DNA from: Breviolum minutum Mf 1.05b.01
Lineage: Eukaryota > Sar > Dinophyceae > Suessiales > Symbiodiniaceae
Length of the DNA: 64,000 nucleotides
Assembly: GCA_000507305.1 (NCBI GenBank)
Contig: DF241538.1
Location: 1-64,000 of the forward strand
Direction: 5' to 3'
The translations under genes and the position numbers were made by a program. Positions 43,332 through 55,337 of the stretch are shown in pieces. The notes under the pieces were generated by a model. The model did no database searches, was not told the DNA's origin, and saw nothing but the letters and a program-made list of their open reading frames with translations. Every line of letters starts with the position of its first letter. The first letter of the stretch is position 1.

Positions 43332-43494
43332 CGAGGTCTGTACATCCGCTGTTGTGGCATGGGTGCTTGCGCTTGCACCATTTGTTGGGAAATAATTGGA
43401 GATGCCAAACGCAGAGGTGGAGATGCCATTCGGGGGGGTGGTGATGCCGACCTGGCCAGATTCATTTGTGTGCCCAGATTCATCATATGATACC
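43332..43494 (-). CDS. candidate exon, Ser/Pro/Met/Gln-rich
   Basis: Between CGGAG/GG and CTCG/GTGCTG; YHMMNLGTQMNLARSASPPP then RMASPPLRLASPIISQQMVQ and AQAPMPQQRMYRP. Low-complexity, probably disordered. Confidence 0.45.
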
Positions 43495-44132
43495 CTCCGG
43501 GGGAACATATCCCACCAAACCGGAAAATGAAAATTATCGACTCAAACATGCCTGGGGTGGGGATATGTTGGTTCTCAAGAGGGTAAGAGTTGAGTCATGT
43601 GACATGTCTGATGAAAGGCTCTGGCTGAGTATGTTGCAGGTCCATCAATAAGGCTTTTTGCCCGGCATGAAATGCATGCTGAGAGTGTTCTTGTTCACAC
43701 TTGCCTGGACTTACCCACAAAGCCTTCATTATAGGATCAAGTATCAGACCAGGCATCAAAATCTTCCTGAATCCACCCCTTGTCCCCGAAAAACTGTTGG
43801 TCCTGTTTAATGAAATTTGAAATCAGGCTCTTGAAAAAAGCTTTCCTTGTAACTGTTTTTCTTTTGACAAAGTGCAAAAAAACCCTCGAAGGTTAACAGC
43901 GAGTTTACCCCTCAAAATTGATGCTTTTCTTCTCAAAGACCATCCTTTCCTATTTTCGGTCCAGGTAACTTTTTCAGGGGTGATTGAAAAGTTCACGTTC
44001 AACTTCGGGATGGTATATGCGTTTCAAAATATGTCCATAAGAAAGGAAAAGTGGCTCCACCTCCACCTGAATTTTCACCCTCCAAAACTCGGATTTCCGC
44101 CTCATTTGTGGACTTTGAGGCGGGGATGATGC

Positions 44133-44250
44133 CTCCCATGGTTGGGCCGTTGAATCAACCAACCCCATCTGAAAAATAGGCTTCTCAAATTGGATCATAC
44201 AACCACAAAATAGGGATGAACATATCAAAAATGTGTGAGTTGCCACCACC
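44133..44250. repeat. MITE-like element, GGTGGTTTCAA family (diverged)
   Basis: Contains CAACCCCATCTGAAAAATA, AAATAGGGATGAACAT and GTTGCCACCACC in family order. Confidence 0.6.
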
Positions 44251-45650
44251 CAGTCATGTTGAGTGTATAGTTGAGCATTAGTGTTTTTGTATTTTTTGAG
44301 CTATCCTCATAATGTAGGCCTTTTAGATACCCCCGAATGCTTGTAGTCCTGACGCTCGAGAGGTGTTTCAGTAGATCGATATCTCCTCTTGACGATCAGA
44401 TGCAAACATAATGTATCATGTATGTATATACATATATATATATATATGCATTTATAGATAGAAAAATTTGGAGGATCCATGTATGGCATATGTCCCTACG
44501 TTTACCATCAAGATCAACCAAATCTAGTCAAATATACTATATCTGGATCCTACTATGGGATATATATATATACACGTATATTTAATAAACTAATACTGCT
44601 TCACACCGCCGAAGTCCCTTCGCAAGCCAATCATTCTCTTCTCTCTTCTCACTCAAAAGTTCCCCCGTAGTTTTCGATCTTGGAATAAACCTTTCCCAAA
44701 AAAGATTAGGGTAGTTTTTCGGGACCCCCATAAACATCATAAACCAATACACACATGGGAGACATACCATCTACTTTCGGTGTAAAAAAACATAAATGAC
44801 TTCCCCCAAAACCCCCCCCAAGTCCCATCACTTTTTTCGTTGTTTGAAACCGCCTGCAGGTTTTGTTGGCTCCAAACCCAAGCTCTTGGAGGGCCTTGAA
44901 CCTGATAGAGAAAGGTGCCTGGAAAAAGTACATCTCAACCATTACCCCAGAAATTTGTAAATCTAAGTAGAAAGCAAATGGTGCTTTTTTGGGGGGCTCC
45001 TTTGAGTTTCACTTCTGATTGTTTTTTTGAAAGATTGTCTTTTTGAAACACGAGGTCCAGGTTTTTGACAGCATGTGTGATATAAACATCAAGGAATTTC
45101 GTTGGCGACTCTGATCCAGAAAAATGCCTGAGGAACTGCTCCCATTGGTGGAGCAGTGTTGGGCACCATCCTGGTTGAAATGGTGGCAGAAATGAGATGG
45201 TCCAGTACGCAATAAGTGATGCGTCGTTGGTGCATACTGTTCACTGATTATCACATAGGCTGCATGTTCATGCTACATATGGATTCACTACAATAGAAGC
45301 ATGTTGAACATGTGCATTCAGTAGAAGCTGCATCATTTCAATCTGTTTGAAACTCTCAGAATTTGTTCTTGCGAATGAAAAAAATAGGTTGTTCTATGCC
45401 TTCAATCGATTGATCGACTCGACTCTACCAAGGTGGATTTTTGGGGAAGAACAGCTGGAGCCATGTCTCGACACCTTGGGGAAGCACTCGGACTCCAACT
45501 TCTCCAGTTCCACCTGTGGATCAAAACTCCACTACCAGGATGCCATCGGATGGCAAAGGTTCAAGGTTTATAGTTTAGGTTGGGATTCCCTCCTAAAAAT
45601 GTGATAATCCTGGTGGTGACTGCTACTCGGATGGGGGTAGTTCCACGGTA

Positions 45651-45740
45651 CCTGGATCTTCTAGATATGTAAAATTTCTGCCTTTTGGTGAGTTTTTTTT
45701 GGTGAAAAGGCAGAAATTTTATACGCTTGGAAGATCCAGG
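45651..45740. repeat. MITE-like element, CCTGGATCTTC family, TA target duplication
   Basis: CCTGGATCTTC and GAAGATCCAGG at the ends, inner arms AAATTTCTGCCTTTT/AAAAGGCAGAAATTT, TA outside both ends (45649-45650, 45741-45742). Confidence 0.85.
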
Positions 45741-46078
45741 TATGACAAATATGATTGGAAAAAACATGAGAGAATCACATGATTGTAACAACACTTTGGA
45801 ATACATGGAAGCCTAGGCTGTTCAGCGCAGGCCATCCAAAACGCCGCCTGGTACCCGGCGACGCATTCCGCGCAACCTCCTGTGAAACCGAGGATTTGTC
45901 GCAGCGTGCCAGTGGACCAGTGGATGTCAAAATTTGTAGAATGATAGTCAGCATCACCAACAGGATTGACTCAGTATGCTTATTTTTGAAACCTTCAGCA
46001 AAAATATAGAAGAAAATATCGTTTTGGGGTCCATTTCCCTGTGATAATGTGTGATTTGGGTTCACAAAAACTGCTCAC

Positions 46079-46206
46079 CATGGTACAAAACCATCGTTCT
46101 GAGCCCTTCCCACACAGCCACATCGGGCTCCTCCGGTGTGTCCCATGACAACCGCGGTGCCTGCTGGCATGGCATCACACCCGTACCCGGCGTCGCTTGC
46201 TGCCGC
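46079..46206 (-). CDS. candidate exon, Gly/Cys/Ala-rich
   Basis: Between CACTAG/GCG and CATG/GTGAGC (strong donor). One frame gives AAASDAGYGCDAMPAGTAVV then MGHTGGARCGCVG; another gives TPEEPDVAVWEGLRTMVLYH. A further stretch at about 45800-45990 (FTGGCAECVAGYQAAFWMAC) may be the next exon. Confidence 0.4.
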
Positions 46207-47211
46207 CTAGTGACGGTTGAGGGACAAGAGGGATCAATAATTGGGGATGTAGAAATATGTTATGTATGGTCGCGTGACTCTATACAGTATTACAGCATTG
46301 CAATATATAGATATGTATGTATATGACCACGTACTTGCATGGAATATATGGACACTTCTGTATATACGTATGTACAATATCATTAAAAAAACTATCCACA
46401 CAGAAATGTATATACATTGTGCGTATGTACATATTTGTTGTGCTGCTCGAATATCAAATTATAGCTTCAAGAGAAATCCATGACTGCCTATTTGACAAAA
46501 GTATTTCTATTGGAAGACAGGATCCCTTGGAGCAAACCCTCACAGCCTGCTGGGTGACATCTGAATTCCTCGGGCTTGTGAGCCATCCGAGAGCGCTAGC
46601 GATTGGGCCTGGGGAAGCACAAAATAGAACCCATTGCCACTGGTGGAAAACATCTCGCAACTACTGATTCTGGTTTTCAAAAGGAAGGAGATGGAATAGT
46701 GAGTATACGTATAGATATGTAAGTATGCACAAGAAGCTTGTGGTGATGCTCCTGTTACAGTAGCAAGTAAGTGTGCATTGTGAACCAACAGTCAATTTCT
46801 GGATAGAACAGCATTTACAATTTCAGTCGGCACCAAACTCTGTATGTATTGTTGAAAAAATTGTACTAAAAAAGACCTAGTCATTGCAGTCAACTGTATG
46901 TTGGTCCTTGAATGTGAGTATGTCACTATTCTGTTGACAAACCCACTTCAGACAAGATAATTCTTCCAGAATATTTCATCTTGAAACATGTTTCAAACCT
47001 AATTACTATTACTGTATATATTGTGTGTTGCTATTCCAAAAGATAAAGGAAATTCGACCTCAGTAGCACCAACAAATCACTGCCTTCCCCAAAACCACTT
47101 CCCCCCAGCAACTTTGCCCCCAAACCTCTGGCAAGGTGGGCACGGTCAAACACGGCACCTGGCGAACAGGATGTCCATTTTGAAAAGGAAATTTCATGGC
47201 CTTCCTTTTTT

Positions 47212-47616
47212 TTGCAGCGGGGTACTTTTCATGCAACCTTTGGGAGAATCTCCACATCTGCAATTTGGTTTGTTTTTATTAGGTCGCTAATTTTCAGTCC
47301 TTCAAACTTTCAAACTTTCAAAGAGTTTGATTTGTTGACCTGTAAGCGGCGTGGCGCACAAATTGACCTTGGTTGCATCACGTTCAAAGTTGATGCCAAA
47401 GTTGAATATCACATTTGCAGGGACAGAGAACCAAAGAACAGTACATCCAATAAAGTATACTTTCCCGCAAAAAAATATACTGTTTTTACATACATTTCAG
47501 GTACTTGGAAAATATCCATCTTGACCCCCCGGGTGGACCCTGAAACCAGTTGTGGTTTTAACCCATCAAGCTCCAAACATCTGGCGCTCCAGGGTCTGGT
47601 GTTCCACCCCTGGTGA
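47212..47616 (+). CDS. open frame of 134 codons, strand uncertain
   Basis: Includes FKEFDLLTCKRRGAQIDLGC then ITFKVDAKVEYHIC; a TTTCAG/GT acceptor at 47500 would start a last part TWKISILTPRVDPETSCGFN. On the minus strand 47505-47609 is an equally good exon (CACCAG/GGG to CAA/GTACCT; GWNTRPWSARCLELDGLKPQ). Confidence 0.35.
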   Translation: MQRGTFHATFGRISTSAIWFVFIRSLIFSPSNFQTFKEFDLLTCKRRGAQIDLGCITFKVDAKVEYHICRDREPKNSTSNKVYFPAKKYTVFTYISGTWKISILTPRVDPETSCGFNPSSSKHLALQGLVFHPW

Positions 47617-47625
47617 AGCGGTGGC

Positions 47626-47913
47626 TTAGAACCAAGCACCAATATGTCGACTCATTGCTACCAAGAGAGATTCATGTCTATCATTGATTCCATGACACAC
47701 TGGATTAGCAAATATTTTGCAAATGCCCAGTTGTTTGTTTTTTTTTAATTGCGGATAAAGACCAGATGTTGGTTTCACTGTCAATCTAGCACGTCCAAGC
47801 AGCACGCCTTCCCCAAGCCTTCCGGTAACATGAAGCTTGAGCGAAAAGGTTGTACGAATCGGCGATTCAAAGCAAAAGGGCAGCAGATTGAACTGAGGAA
47901 CTGTAACTACACC
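47626..47913 (-). CDS. candidate terminal exon, beta-strand-rich
   Basis: After TTTTCCAG, GVVTVPQFNLLPFCFESPIR then TTFSLKLHVTGRLGEGVLLG and RARLTVKPTSG, 95 residues to the stop. Alternating strands recall C2-type domains, but key loop residues cannot be identified, so this is a weak guess. The acceptor coincides with the end of an inverted-repeat element. Confidence 0.45.
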   Translation of the reverse strand, partial: GVVTVPQFNLLPFCFESPIRTTFSLKLHVTGRLGEGVLLGRARLTVKPTSGLYPQLKKNKQLGICKIFANPVCHGINDRHESLLVAMSRHIGAWF

Positions 47914-48016
47914 CTGGAAAATCAACATGGAATCCAAAAAATGATGGTTTGGAAGATGATTCTTGAAGATGATTCTTCATGTTCAAACAGGTGATTGTCT
48001 GTTTTTTTTTCCAGGG
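47912..48016. repeat. MITE-like element with CCCTGGAAAA ends, both ends usable as acceptors
   Basis: CCCTGGAAAATC at the left and TTTTTTCCAGGG at the right. Read outward on either strand, each end is a pyrimidine-rich CCAG/GG splice acceptor, and an exon-like frame begins exactly there on both sides. Confidence 0.6.
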
Positions 48017-48175
48017 CGTAAGGGAAAAGATGAACTCTTGATGACTCTCCAATGGAATCTGTCAGCGATTTCTTCGACAGAGGTGCAAGATGCCATCGAC
48101 CAGGTACGGGAACAACCCAACACTAATTACAAGCTATTGAAACGGATCGCTTCCCGTTCAAAATATCAGAATTGA
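48015..48175 (+). CDS. candidate terminal exon
   Basis: After TTTTTTCCAG, RKGKDELLMTLQWNLSAISS then TEVQDAIDQVREQPNTNYKL and LKRIASRSKYQN, TGA. Strongly protein-like and probably helical. Its upstream exon must lie within or beyond the opposite-strand exon at 47626-47913, which is awkward; one of the two may be wrong. Confidence 0.5.
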
Positions 48176-48301
48176 CAGAAAACATTGGGTTTTATCACAA
48201 CTTCCAATTATCATTATCATTACATTAATATGATCTTCATTGATCTTCTGCAAAAAATAGCACAAGATCTGAGAAAGAAAAACACTTTTTTCGTTGTCAT
48301 A

Positions 48302-48405
48302 CTGTTGATGGAAGAAATCCTGCACCAGTTGGTAGTTTATCCCACTATTTACAAGGCTTTATACATCCCAGGTGGTTGGAGATGGGATTTCTGAACCACC
48401 AACAG
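48302..48405. repeat. MITE-like element, CTGTTGATGG family, TA target duplication
   Basis: CTGTTGATGGAAGAAATCCT at the left and ATTTCTGAACCACCAACAG at the right, TA outside both (48300-48301, 48406-48407). Shares the centre (TTTATCCCACTATTTACA, ACATCCCAGGTGG) with 36897 and 22127. Confidence 0.85.
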
Positions 48406-50099
48406 TAGCAATCCCGGATTTTTCAATCTTCAACCCCAGGAGTCTTTCCATCGTCTTTCCTCCGCTGCACTGGCCAGTTTCGCCATCAGCAGATCGCACC
48501 GTGTGGTGCCAAAAAAAATCCGGCCATCACCTGTATACCAGATCTGTATAAAACCTAAACGTAAAATGAGTAGAGATAAATTACCATAAACTACCAACCC
48601 TCAACTGCTTGGTTGCTATGATACACCATTTCAAATGCTCAAATCAAACGCTTCAACCAATTTGAAGTCCCCGAAAGGGTTTCAACTCAACCTCGCCGTA
48701 GGTTCCCCAACCTGCACATCGCAGGGAAACCGGCTTCAGAGACCCCCAACAAGTCGTGGGAAATATTGACAAAAATGATCAAGTCACTGACAAACTGTAG
48801 GAAGGACTCTTAAATTAGTGTAGTTCCATATCTCCAGCATGAAAGGTTTCGAAAATCTTCTTTGAAAATCCTTCAAATTAAAAAAGCCGTTCGTGAGTCA
48901 CCCTTTCTTAAGCCACCCAAAAAACTTGGGAATCAACCCATCAACCATCATCAACCCCGCCTTGCTACTCACAGGTCTGTGCTGTAGTCGAGTCCCATCC
49001 TCTGCCAATGGCCACCATGTGTGCCGGTCGCAGCCTGACGGTTTTGAAACCAACGTTGAGGTCCCAAGGGTGATTCAATAGATAATCCAATCCCAAAAAG
49101 AATGGATCCAAGTGTACCTGAATTTACCAACTACGTTACCCGGGTATTTGTAGGCTTTCTATGCCTTGATTTGGGGAATGGACATATGACATAACATGAT
49201 TCGGTGCATCTCTGAGGGATTCTCCGCTGAAAGTTTTTCTAGGGCCACCACAACAAGGAAGAGCCATCGTCCAAAACGACCTCAACAAATCATAGTCGAT
49301 TCATCTGTGATTCACAAGCACCTATGGATAGATTGATGCAAGACCAACAATTGCAGAAGCGCATAATCACAATCCAAGTTAGAAGGCATTTCCCCTCTAC
49401 AAAACAGGGCCAGGTCATAGATGTTGATTCCAAAAATTCCAAAAAACTTGGTTTCTTCAGCGATGTCCAACTAACATGTCCGCTCATGTTCTGGCGCGCA
49501 CCTTCCAACGTTCAATCTGTTCCACCCACCTTAGCTACGGAGATGTCAAACAATTACTGTACATCCAATATTCTCAAGAAGGTGTCCATTCAAAATTTGT
49601 ATAGTTTGTAAATCTCGATTCAAGTCAGTAGTTCTATGTGACTTTGTTGCTCCAAAAACCACCTTTCAATGTGCCTTTCTATAGTTTTGACAGATCAATT
49701 CGTCAAAAATACCAAGGCTGTTGGTGTTCGTACCAAGGTGTTTGGCCTTCACAGTTGAGTCGCTAAAACAACGGAGTCCAACGGAAGCCTTTTTTTAGCT
49801 GCAAACTTCCAAGATACAAATCCGATTTCTATCATTAATAATTCCACCTTCTGGCGGAAATTGGTGAAGTGAACCAGACCTCACCCTTTTTTTGCAACTT
49901 CGGAAATCCTACTCTTTTGTCATTTGTCTAGGAAATCTATATGTTTGTATACATACTTGTATATACTAAATACACGGATGTATTCACACAATGTGTGCAT
50001 TTCCATGATCATGAATTTTCAAGCAGGCGAGCTGTTAGGTAGACTACACTGAGAAAGTCCTTCCAATCCTTCAAAAAAGCAGAACAGTAGTGGGTGTCC

Positions 50100-50340
50100 C
50101 CAGTTACCAGGGAGATATGATGATGTGTATATATATATACACACATATTTGTATATATGTGGTATCATCTCATTTGTGTATATATACATACACTTTATAT
50201 TTTCACCTTATATATACCTTAGATTATATCTCCACTATATGATATATAATTACACCATGTTTTATATATATATATACATTGTATAGTATACATATATAAT
50301 CATATGTGTACATATATATATATATAAATCTAGATATGTC
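50100..50340. other. AT-rich TATATA stretch in a gene-poor region
   Basis: Imperfect TA repeats with ACATATAT motifs. From about 48,420 to 50,860 and from 51,060 to 52,490 I see little that looks coding; a plus frame at 49324-49611 is possible but its minus strand is equally open. Confidence 0.6.
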
Positions 50341-50928
50341 GGTTTCATCCCAGGAAATGCTTCAAGTCACTCTAAGGCTGAACCCTTCGAACCGTTGCGC
50401 TCCTTCTGCTTCTTCAAGTCAACCACCTTGCTGGTTTTGGGGATTGCCAATCCCAGCATTTCATAGGACTTCATAGGATTTCATAGGATTTCAGGATGAA
50501 CTCAGCCTTGTCAAAGAACATTTTTCTTTTCTTTCCTGCTTCAATGCCAGCTGCTATGACCCAGTGATGTTTCGGGCAATGGAAAATCCACCATTCTGAT
50601 GGTATTTACCAGGAAAGATTGGGATTTCGGCTATTTGTTAGTTTACCCCGGAGGGTATGTTTCATTACTTTTAAACATCTCTGAAAACCACTCTCTAAGG
50701 GGTGTTTCGCCCAAAATGAACTCAGTGCCTTCTGCACTCGGGCTCTCAGCCAGTTAGTCACAATGGCTCCGAGATATGCGTTCAAACGATCTGGTCAAAC
50801 ATGGCATGTTCTTATTTTAAAAAGAAGCAATTTCGCTGATTCAAGTTGATATGTATAAAAACCTTTGAAAAAAACAAACATATCTCAACTTGTACCAAAC
50901 ATGGGAAGCACTCAAATGGACCCGGGAC

Positions 50929-50983
50929 CTGAACACGAGATCCAGCTTGTAGCTGATAGCTGCGGGTTGGATTCCTTTCCAGC
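50929..50983 (-). CDS. candidate internal exon
   Basis: AGKESNPQLSATSWISCS between CTCCAG/GCT and TCAG/GTCCCG. A plus-strand ORF (50865-51053) overlaps. Confidence 0.35.
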
Positions 50984-52493
50984 CTGGAGAATCAACTCTT
51001 CACAGTGCCCAAATTATACCATTTTTGTTGGGTGGGGCATTGATTTGATTTGAGGATATATATATAATGTATATATATATTATATTCGGGGATATATAGC
51101 CTATACATATATCATTACTTGTATAGTCATATACATAAACAAATAAAAGTAGGGTTTTCACAAGCACGTTTGGCAATTTTCCTCCACTGAATCCAGTTCT
51201 CCAATGTCTTTTTATTTACACAGCAACAACAAGGATTTGTATAAACTCCATTGACATGTTGCACGAAATGAACCCCTGCAAAATTGGAGAAAGCAGTGGC
51301 GATTTCAGCTGCCTTTCATTGGGCCTGTCATCGCATCGCGTCTCTGGGTGAGGTACCTCCTTGGTGATAAGCATTGAAGAAGACTGTCAACGATCGAACC
51401 CCACCCTTAAGCCCCGAAGAAGGCCATAAAAAACTGATGCTTTCGAATTCGTATTCTTATCCGAACCCCGCAGATGTTCAGGTTCAACTACATGATGAGC
51501 CCCTACCAGTGAAAAAGTGGGGTGAAATAACCCCTATAAGATCCTATAAGTAGGGTTATAACCCCAGTTACCCATCTATAAGGCCATTTACAGGGGCCCC
51601 TTTTGATCGCATTTATAACTGGATCCGGGGCGTCCCACAAGTCCATCAGCCGGTTCAGCCGGTTCCAGATTGGTGGGCCTCAATGGGTCATGGAAAAAGA
51701 CGCAACCAGTTGAGATGGTGAAAAGCATGGTAAAAACATCTTTTAACTTAGAATGGTATCCTTATGATTCCCACTAAACCAATGGTAAAAACATGGTATC
51801 TGTTATAGATTCATCGATGGTGATTCATCAATGCTGATTGATTGATCTGAAGTAAAACATGACATTTCATTACGTTCAACTAATGGTAGATTGGTGGTTT
51901 GAGTCGAATCAGGTACCCCTAAGAAGCCCAATCCCTTTCATTTTCGGGGATCCGAAATCGGAGGGCCCCAAACCACCAAACGCCCCAAACCACCAATTTG
52001 CCAGTAAGCTGATACATATCATCGCCCGCATCTACTGAGATCATATATTACTACATCCAGTTTGCATCACGTGACCTTTTGATCATCCTTTGATCACATG
52101 TCGGCATTATCCAGCGCCCCCAAAACAGGCGGCCAAAAAATCGGCACATCGGCACCTGAACATCTTAGTCACTCCAAAATCCATCATCACCTGACCGATG
52201 ATGTGAATCCCGAATCCAAAACCCCGCTAGTTCCTGGAATGTTTGGCGAATCATCATGTTGAAAAATGCATGGCATCCTACAGTACCTTGGGGAATCCTT
52301 ATAATGGTTATTATAAATCCCTTAAAGTTGATTTGATGACCATCGTCCCAGGGTTCTTACACTTTTCGGAAAACAGCTGTGCTGTAGAATCTCCGAGATA
52401 GTTGTGGAGGTTTACCTGGCATCTACCAAAACCAGCCCCGTGTTTCTATGTTGTTTTGGAGATGTTTACCACAAACCTTAACCGGAAAATGCC

Positions 52494-52811
52494 ATGTTCC
52501 AATCTGTTTCCTGCGACACCACGCAGCTTTTCTTGATTCGGTGGTGTTGGTTCATATCATATAGAGTCTGGTGGAAGAATCTCTCTTCATCCCATGCTGT
52601 GCTGGCAAAGAAATCCGCGGAATTCCAAAGCCTAAGAAGATTTTCTCAGCACACTGCCAATTGCCCTACCCCATCCTATCACTATGTACAGTATTCAGTA
52701 ATCACCACAGGTGTCATCCATCTATTGTTGTGTTTCGGCGGGCCAATGACTCTGCTTTCAGATCAAAGAACCGATTTAATTGATCTTTGTTTGGATGCGT
52801 CTCAGAATTGA
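52494..52811 (+). CDS. open frame of 105 codons, unknown
   Basis: ATG in good context; MFQSVSCDTTQLFLIRWCWF then ISYRVWWKNLSSSHAVLAKK, later VITTGVIHLLLCFGGPMTLL, ending LCLDASQN. Possibly a membrane protein; no homology recognised and no introns needed. Confidence 0.35.
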   Translation: MFQSVSCDTTQLFLIRWCWFISYRVWWKNLSSSHAVLAKKSAEFQSLRRFSQHTANCPTPSYHYVQYSVITTGVIHLLLCFGGPMTLLSDQRTDLIDLCLDASQN

Positions 52812-52979
52812 AAGGAATGGCGTCCCAAATCCTATCAGATTTCCAGATTCACCGCCACTTCTGAAAAAACATCCATGTCATCCCCATAATTTACTACAAC
52901 TTCCATTCTACCCTTTATACACTTCATCCCTTTTGACGCATTTATGATTTCAGTTCATCCCATCATCCTCACCTGCCAC

Positions 52980-53049
52980 CTTTCTTCGGTCACATCCCAA
53001 CGTCTCACAGTGCCAAGTTGGCCATTCAAATCTGACTGTGATCTCAAAC
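52980..53049 (-). CDS. candidate internal exon
   Basis: FEITVRFEWPTWHCETLGCD then RRK, between TAGCAG/G and AAG/GTGGCA. A plus-strand frame (52944-53282) overlaps. Confidence 0.4.
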
Positions 53050-53421
53050 CTGCTAGGCATGGGAAAACTCAAATCCCAGGTCACGAGGTCATGTGGGTCA
53101 CGTCACGTTTTTGGGGGGGATTTTTGTTGAAGGGGAAAAAATCACCACTTTTTTGGGGGAAAATCACAAGGGCTATCATTTTTAGGGGAAAATCACAACG
53201 CGGGAGTTTATTATTATGTCAGTGTTTTCTTGGGGACGTTTCATTGGCATGTGATCCCTCAGCAAGAATCTTTACAGAATAAGAGAACACTAAGGCCACT
53301 AGCAGCTGCATGAAGAGCTTGGGAAAGCACCTTTTTTCAGGGTACCATTTGTTTTCGGGAGGTGTATTCAAGAAAAAATAAGCATATGAACAATTTCATA
53401 TGACATATGATATAAATAAAG

Positions 53422-53676
53422 TCAAGTACAAATAGGCCAATCAATAAACACAATTTGTATAGACTCAAAATTCTCATCAAAAGACTTTCCCCTTTCCCCA
53501 CACCATCCCTGGCATATCCAAAGGTGAGCTCTCCAAACTCCGCCTTTCACTCGAACCCGTGAAGAGCTGGACACAGAATCACTGAGAACTTCCAAGTTGA
53601 TGGCTCGAAGCGAGTGTCCAGCACCATCATCCAAGCGCACCTGCGGTGTCGCAGGTTTAAGGCGTTGGATCTTCAA
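53422..53676 (-). CDS. candidate terminal exon
   Basis: KIQRLKPATPQVRLDDGAGH then SLRAINLEVLSDSVSSSSRV, RVKGGVWRAHLWICQ, ending FIDWPICT and a stop. CCGCAG/GTG at about 53637 and CGG/GTTCGA are possible inner borders. Confidence 0.5.
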   Translation of the reverse strand: MKIQRLKPATPQVRLDDGAGHSLRAINLEVLSDSVSSSSRVRVKGGVWRAHLWICQGWCGERGKSFDENFESIQIVFIDWPICT

Positions 53677-53981
53677 AATGTGGAGGCTGTGAATAATGAG
53701 GATGGTAGAGGCAAGACCCCAAAGTTACTCCAATCTGACATGCAATGTTATTTTGAATGAATCAATTTCAAAAAATGCGGCCAAAAATAGAGTTTCAAAA
53801 CCCTGAGTTTTTGTGTTCTTCCAAATCGACACTTCATGCGAGCATTCACATGCGAGCATTCACGCCTTGCATGGGCAATTGCCGAGGCTCAGTATGCAAC
53901 ACTAGCGAATTCAAGAGCTATGGCAGCTATTGCCAACTGGCAACGGACAACAAAAATTGAAGAAATTTGAGCATCTTTCAG

Positions 53982-54119
53982 TTATATCCCTCCGGCCAAC
54001 AAGCATGGTTCAGTCACAAGTTCTCCAATTTGACTCCCCGTCGCCGACGGAAAAACATCCGTCAGCTTCACCTGGAAGCGATCCTTGTCATCCGCACGGT
54101 CCCAGTCCTTGGGGTTCAA
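53982..54119 (-). CDS. terminal exon, unknown acidic protein
   Basis: After CCATCAG, LNPKDWDRADDKDRFQVKLT then DVFPSATGSQIGELVTEPCL and LAGGI, TAA. Codon use (GAC CGT GCG GAT GAC AAG) differs sharply from flanking AT-rich DNA. May continue the gene whose exon lies downstream at 53422, but that exon would follow a stop, so they are probably separate. Confidence 0.6.
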   Translation of the reverse strand: MNPKDWDRADDKDRFQVKLTDVFPSATGSQIGELVTEPCLLAGGI

Positions 54120-54225
54120 CTGATGGGTCTTTCATCTAACAGTCACCACCATGATTAGTGAGCCATGAGATGAACCACCTACAGGGCTAGCCGGTGGGTT
54201 TTTTCCAGAAGTTTGTTGGGGTGCT

Positions 54226-54350
54226 ATTTGATGTGGGGGTTTCCTAAAATGCTGGGTTTCCCCAACAAACCCATGGGTTTTCCTACCAAACATGATCAAC
54301 CATTGGGGTGGAGATTGGGGGTACCACCATTTAAGGAAACGCCCACATTT
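54226..54350. repeat. MITE-like element, GGGTGTTTCC family (diverged)
   Basis: TGTGGGGGTTTCCTAAAATG and CCATTTAAGGAAACGCCCACA, with inner GGGGGTACCACC as in other copies. Confidence 0.65.
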
Positions 54351-54830
54351 CTAGGGGATCCCGGAAAAAAACTATCCTCGGAGGGTCCCGCCACACCCAA
54401 TACTAAAAACATCGAAAGAAATGATCATGTTTGTCTGAGCGAAGAGAAATCCTTTAAGAGTCTTTAAGTGTTTGGGAATCGTCAAATCGTCAAATTACAG
54501 AATATTTCATACCCTACCGGGCATGGTGAAAAACTGTAAAATATGACATCTATATAAGATAATGTAAGCATGTAAATAACAAGTCATGATTTGGGGATCG
54601 TCATTGACCGACCACCAGAATAGTTTTTTTTGAAAATGTGGTCACGACTCAACTCTGATCAACTGATGCTTCATACAGTCTCATATACTTGTGAGCGCTT
54701 TTCTTACTGTTGATCCTGTTTGGTCCCAGCGTTCATTGATCATCTCATCCCCAAACACTGGAATTCAAAGGTGAAGGACCCACGGGATTGATGAAAGAAA
54801 TCCTACATCAATAGCTGTTTCTGGTTCCCT

Positions 54831-54947
54831 GAATTAGGTGGTAGGTGATATATAATCACCCAATAGGCAATATATAAGTGGTATATAAGTGGTATATACT
54901 GCCAATTGGGGGATTATATGGTACCTACCACCTATTAAGGGAACCAG
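54831..54947. repeat. inverted repeat with unusually long arms
   Basis: Arms of about 36 bp start CTGGTTCCCTGAATTAGGTG (left) and end TATTAAGGGAACCAG (right); the centre has GGTATATAAGTGGTATATA. Few mismatches, so recent or selected. Confidence 0.75.
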
Positions 54948-55237
54948 GAAACTCCATTGACTACAGGTCACCCCAGATTTCTTTTATGGTATGGAGGACC
55001 TTGGGGCACAAAAAATCGAGTCCTAGTCAGTGAAGTATCAGAGTTATCGAGTCGTATTCTCCCTCACCTTCTTGATTTTGGGAAGCATGTATCACTGGAA
55101 GCCCCAAAATGAGAGGTCTGCCTATGAATCAGATTGGTCCCAATAGATACCGACCTTATTGGATCCTATTTGGATGTCGAGTCAGCATTGCCCACATTTG
55201 GGTCACGCAAGTTTGCTACAATGATTCGACAATCCAC

Positions 55238-55293
55238 CTGCCTTGGTCCAGGTGCGGTAGTAATATCCATTCGGGGGTGGATCACTCGAACAC
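55238..55293 (-). CDS. candidate exon
   Basis: After ACCTAG, CSSDPPPNGYYYRTWTKAG with donor CAG/GTGGAT. It resembles WW-like or RNA-binding C-terminal pieces only in composition. Confidence 0.4.
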
Positions 55294-55337
55294 CTAGGTT
55301 TCATCACCCACCTGTAGCATTGTAAAACCAATGAGCC

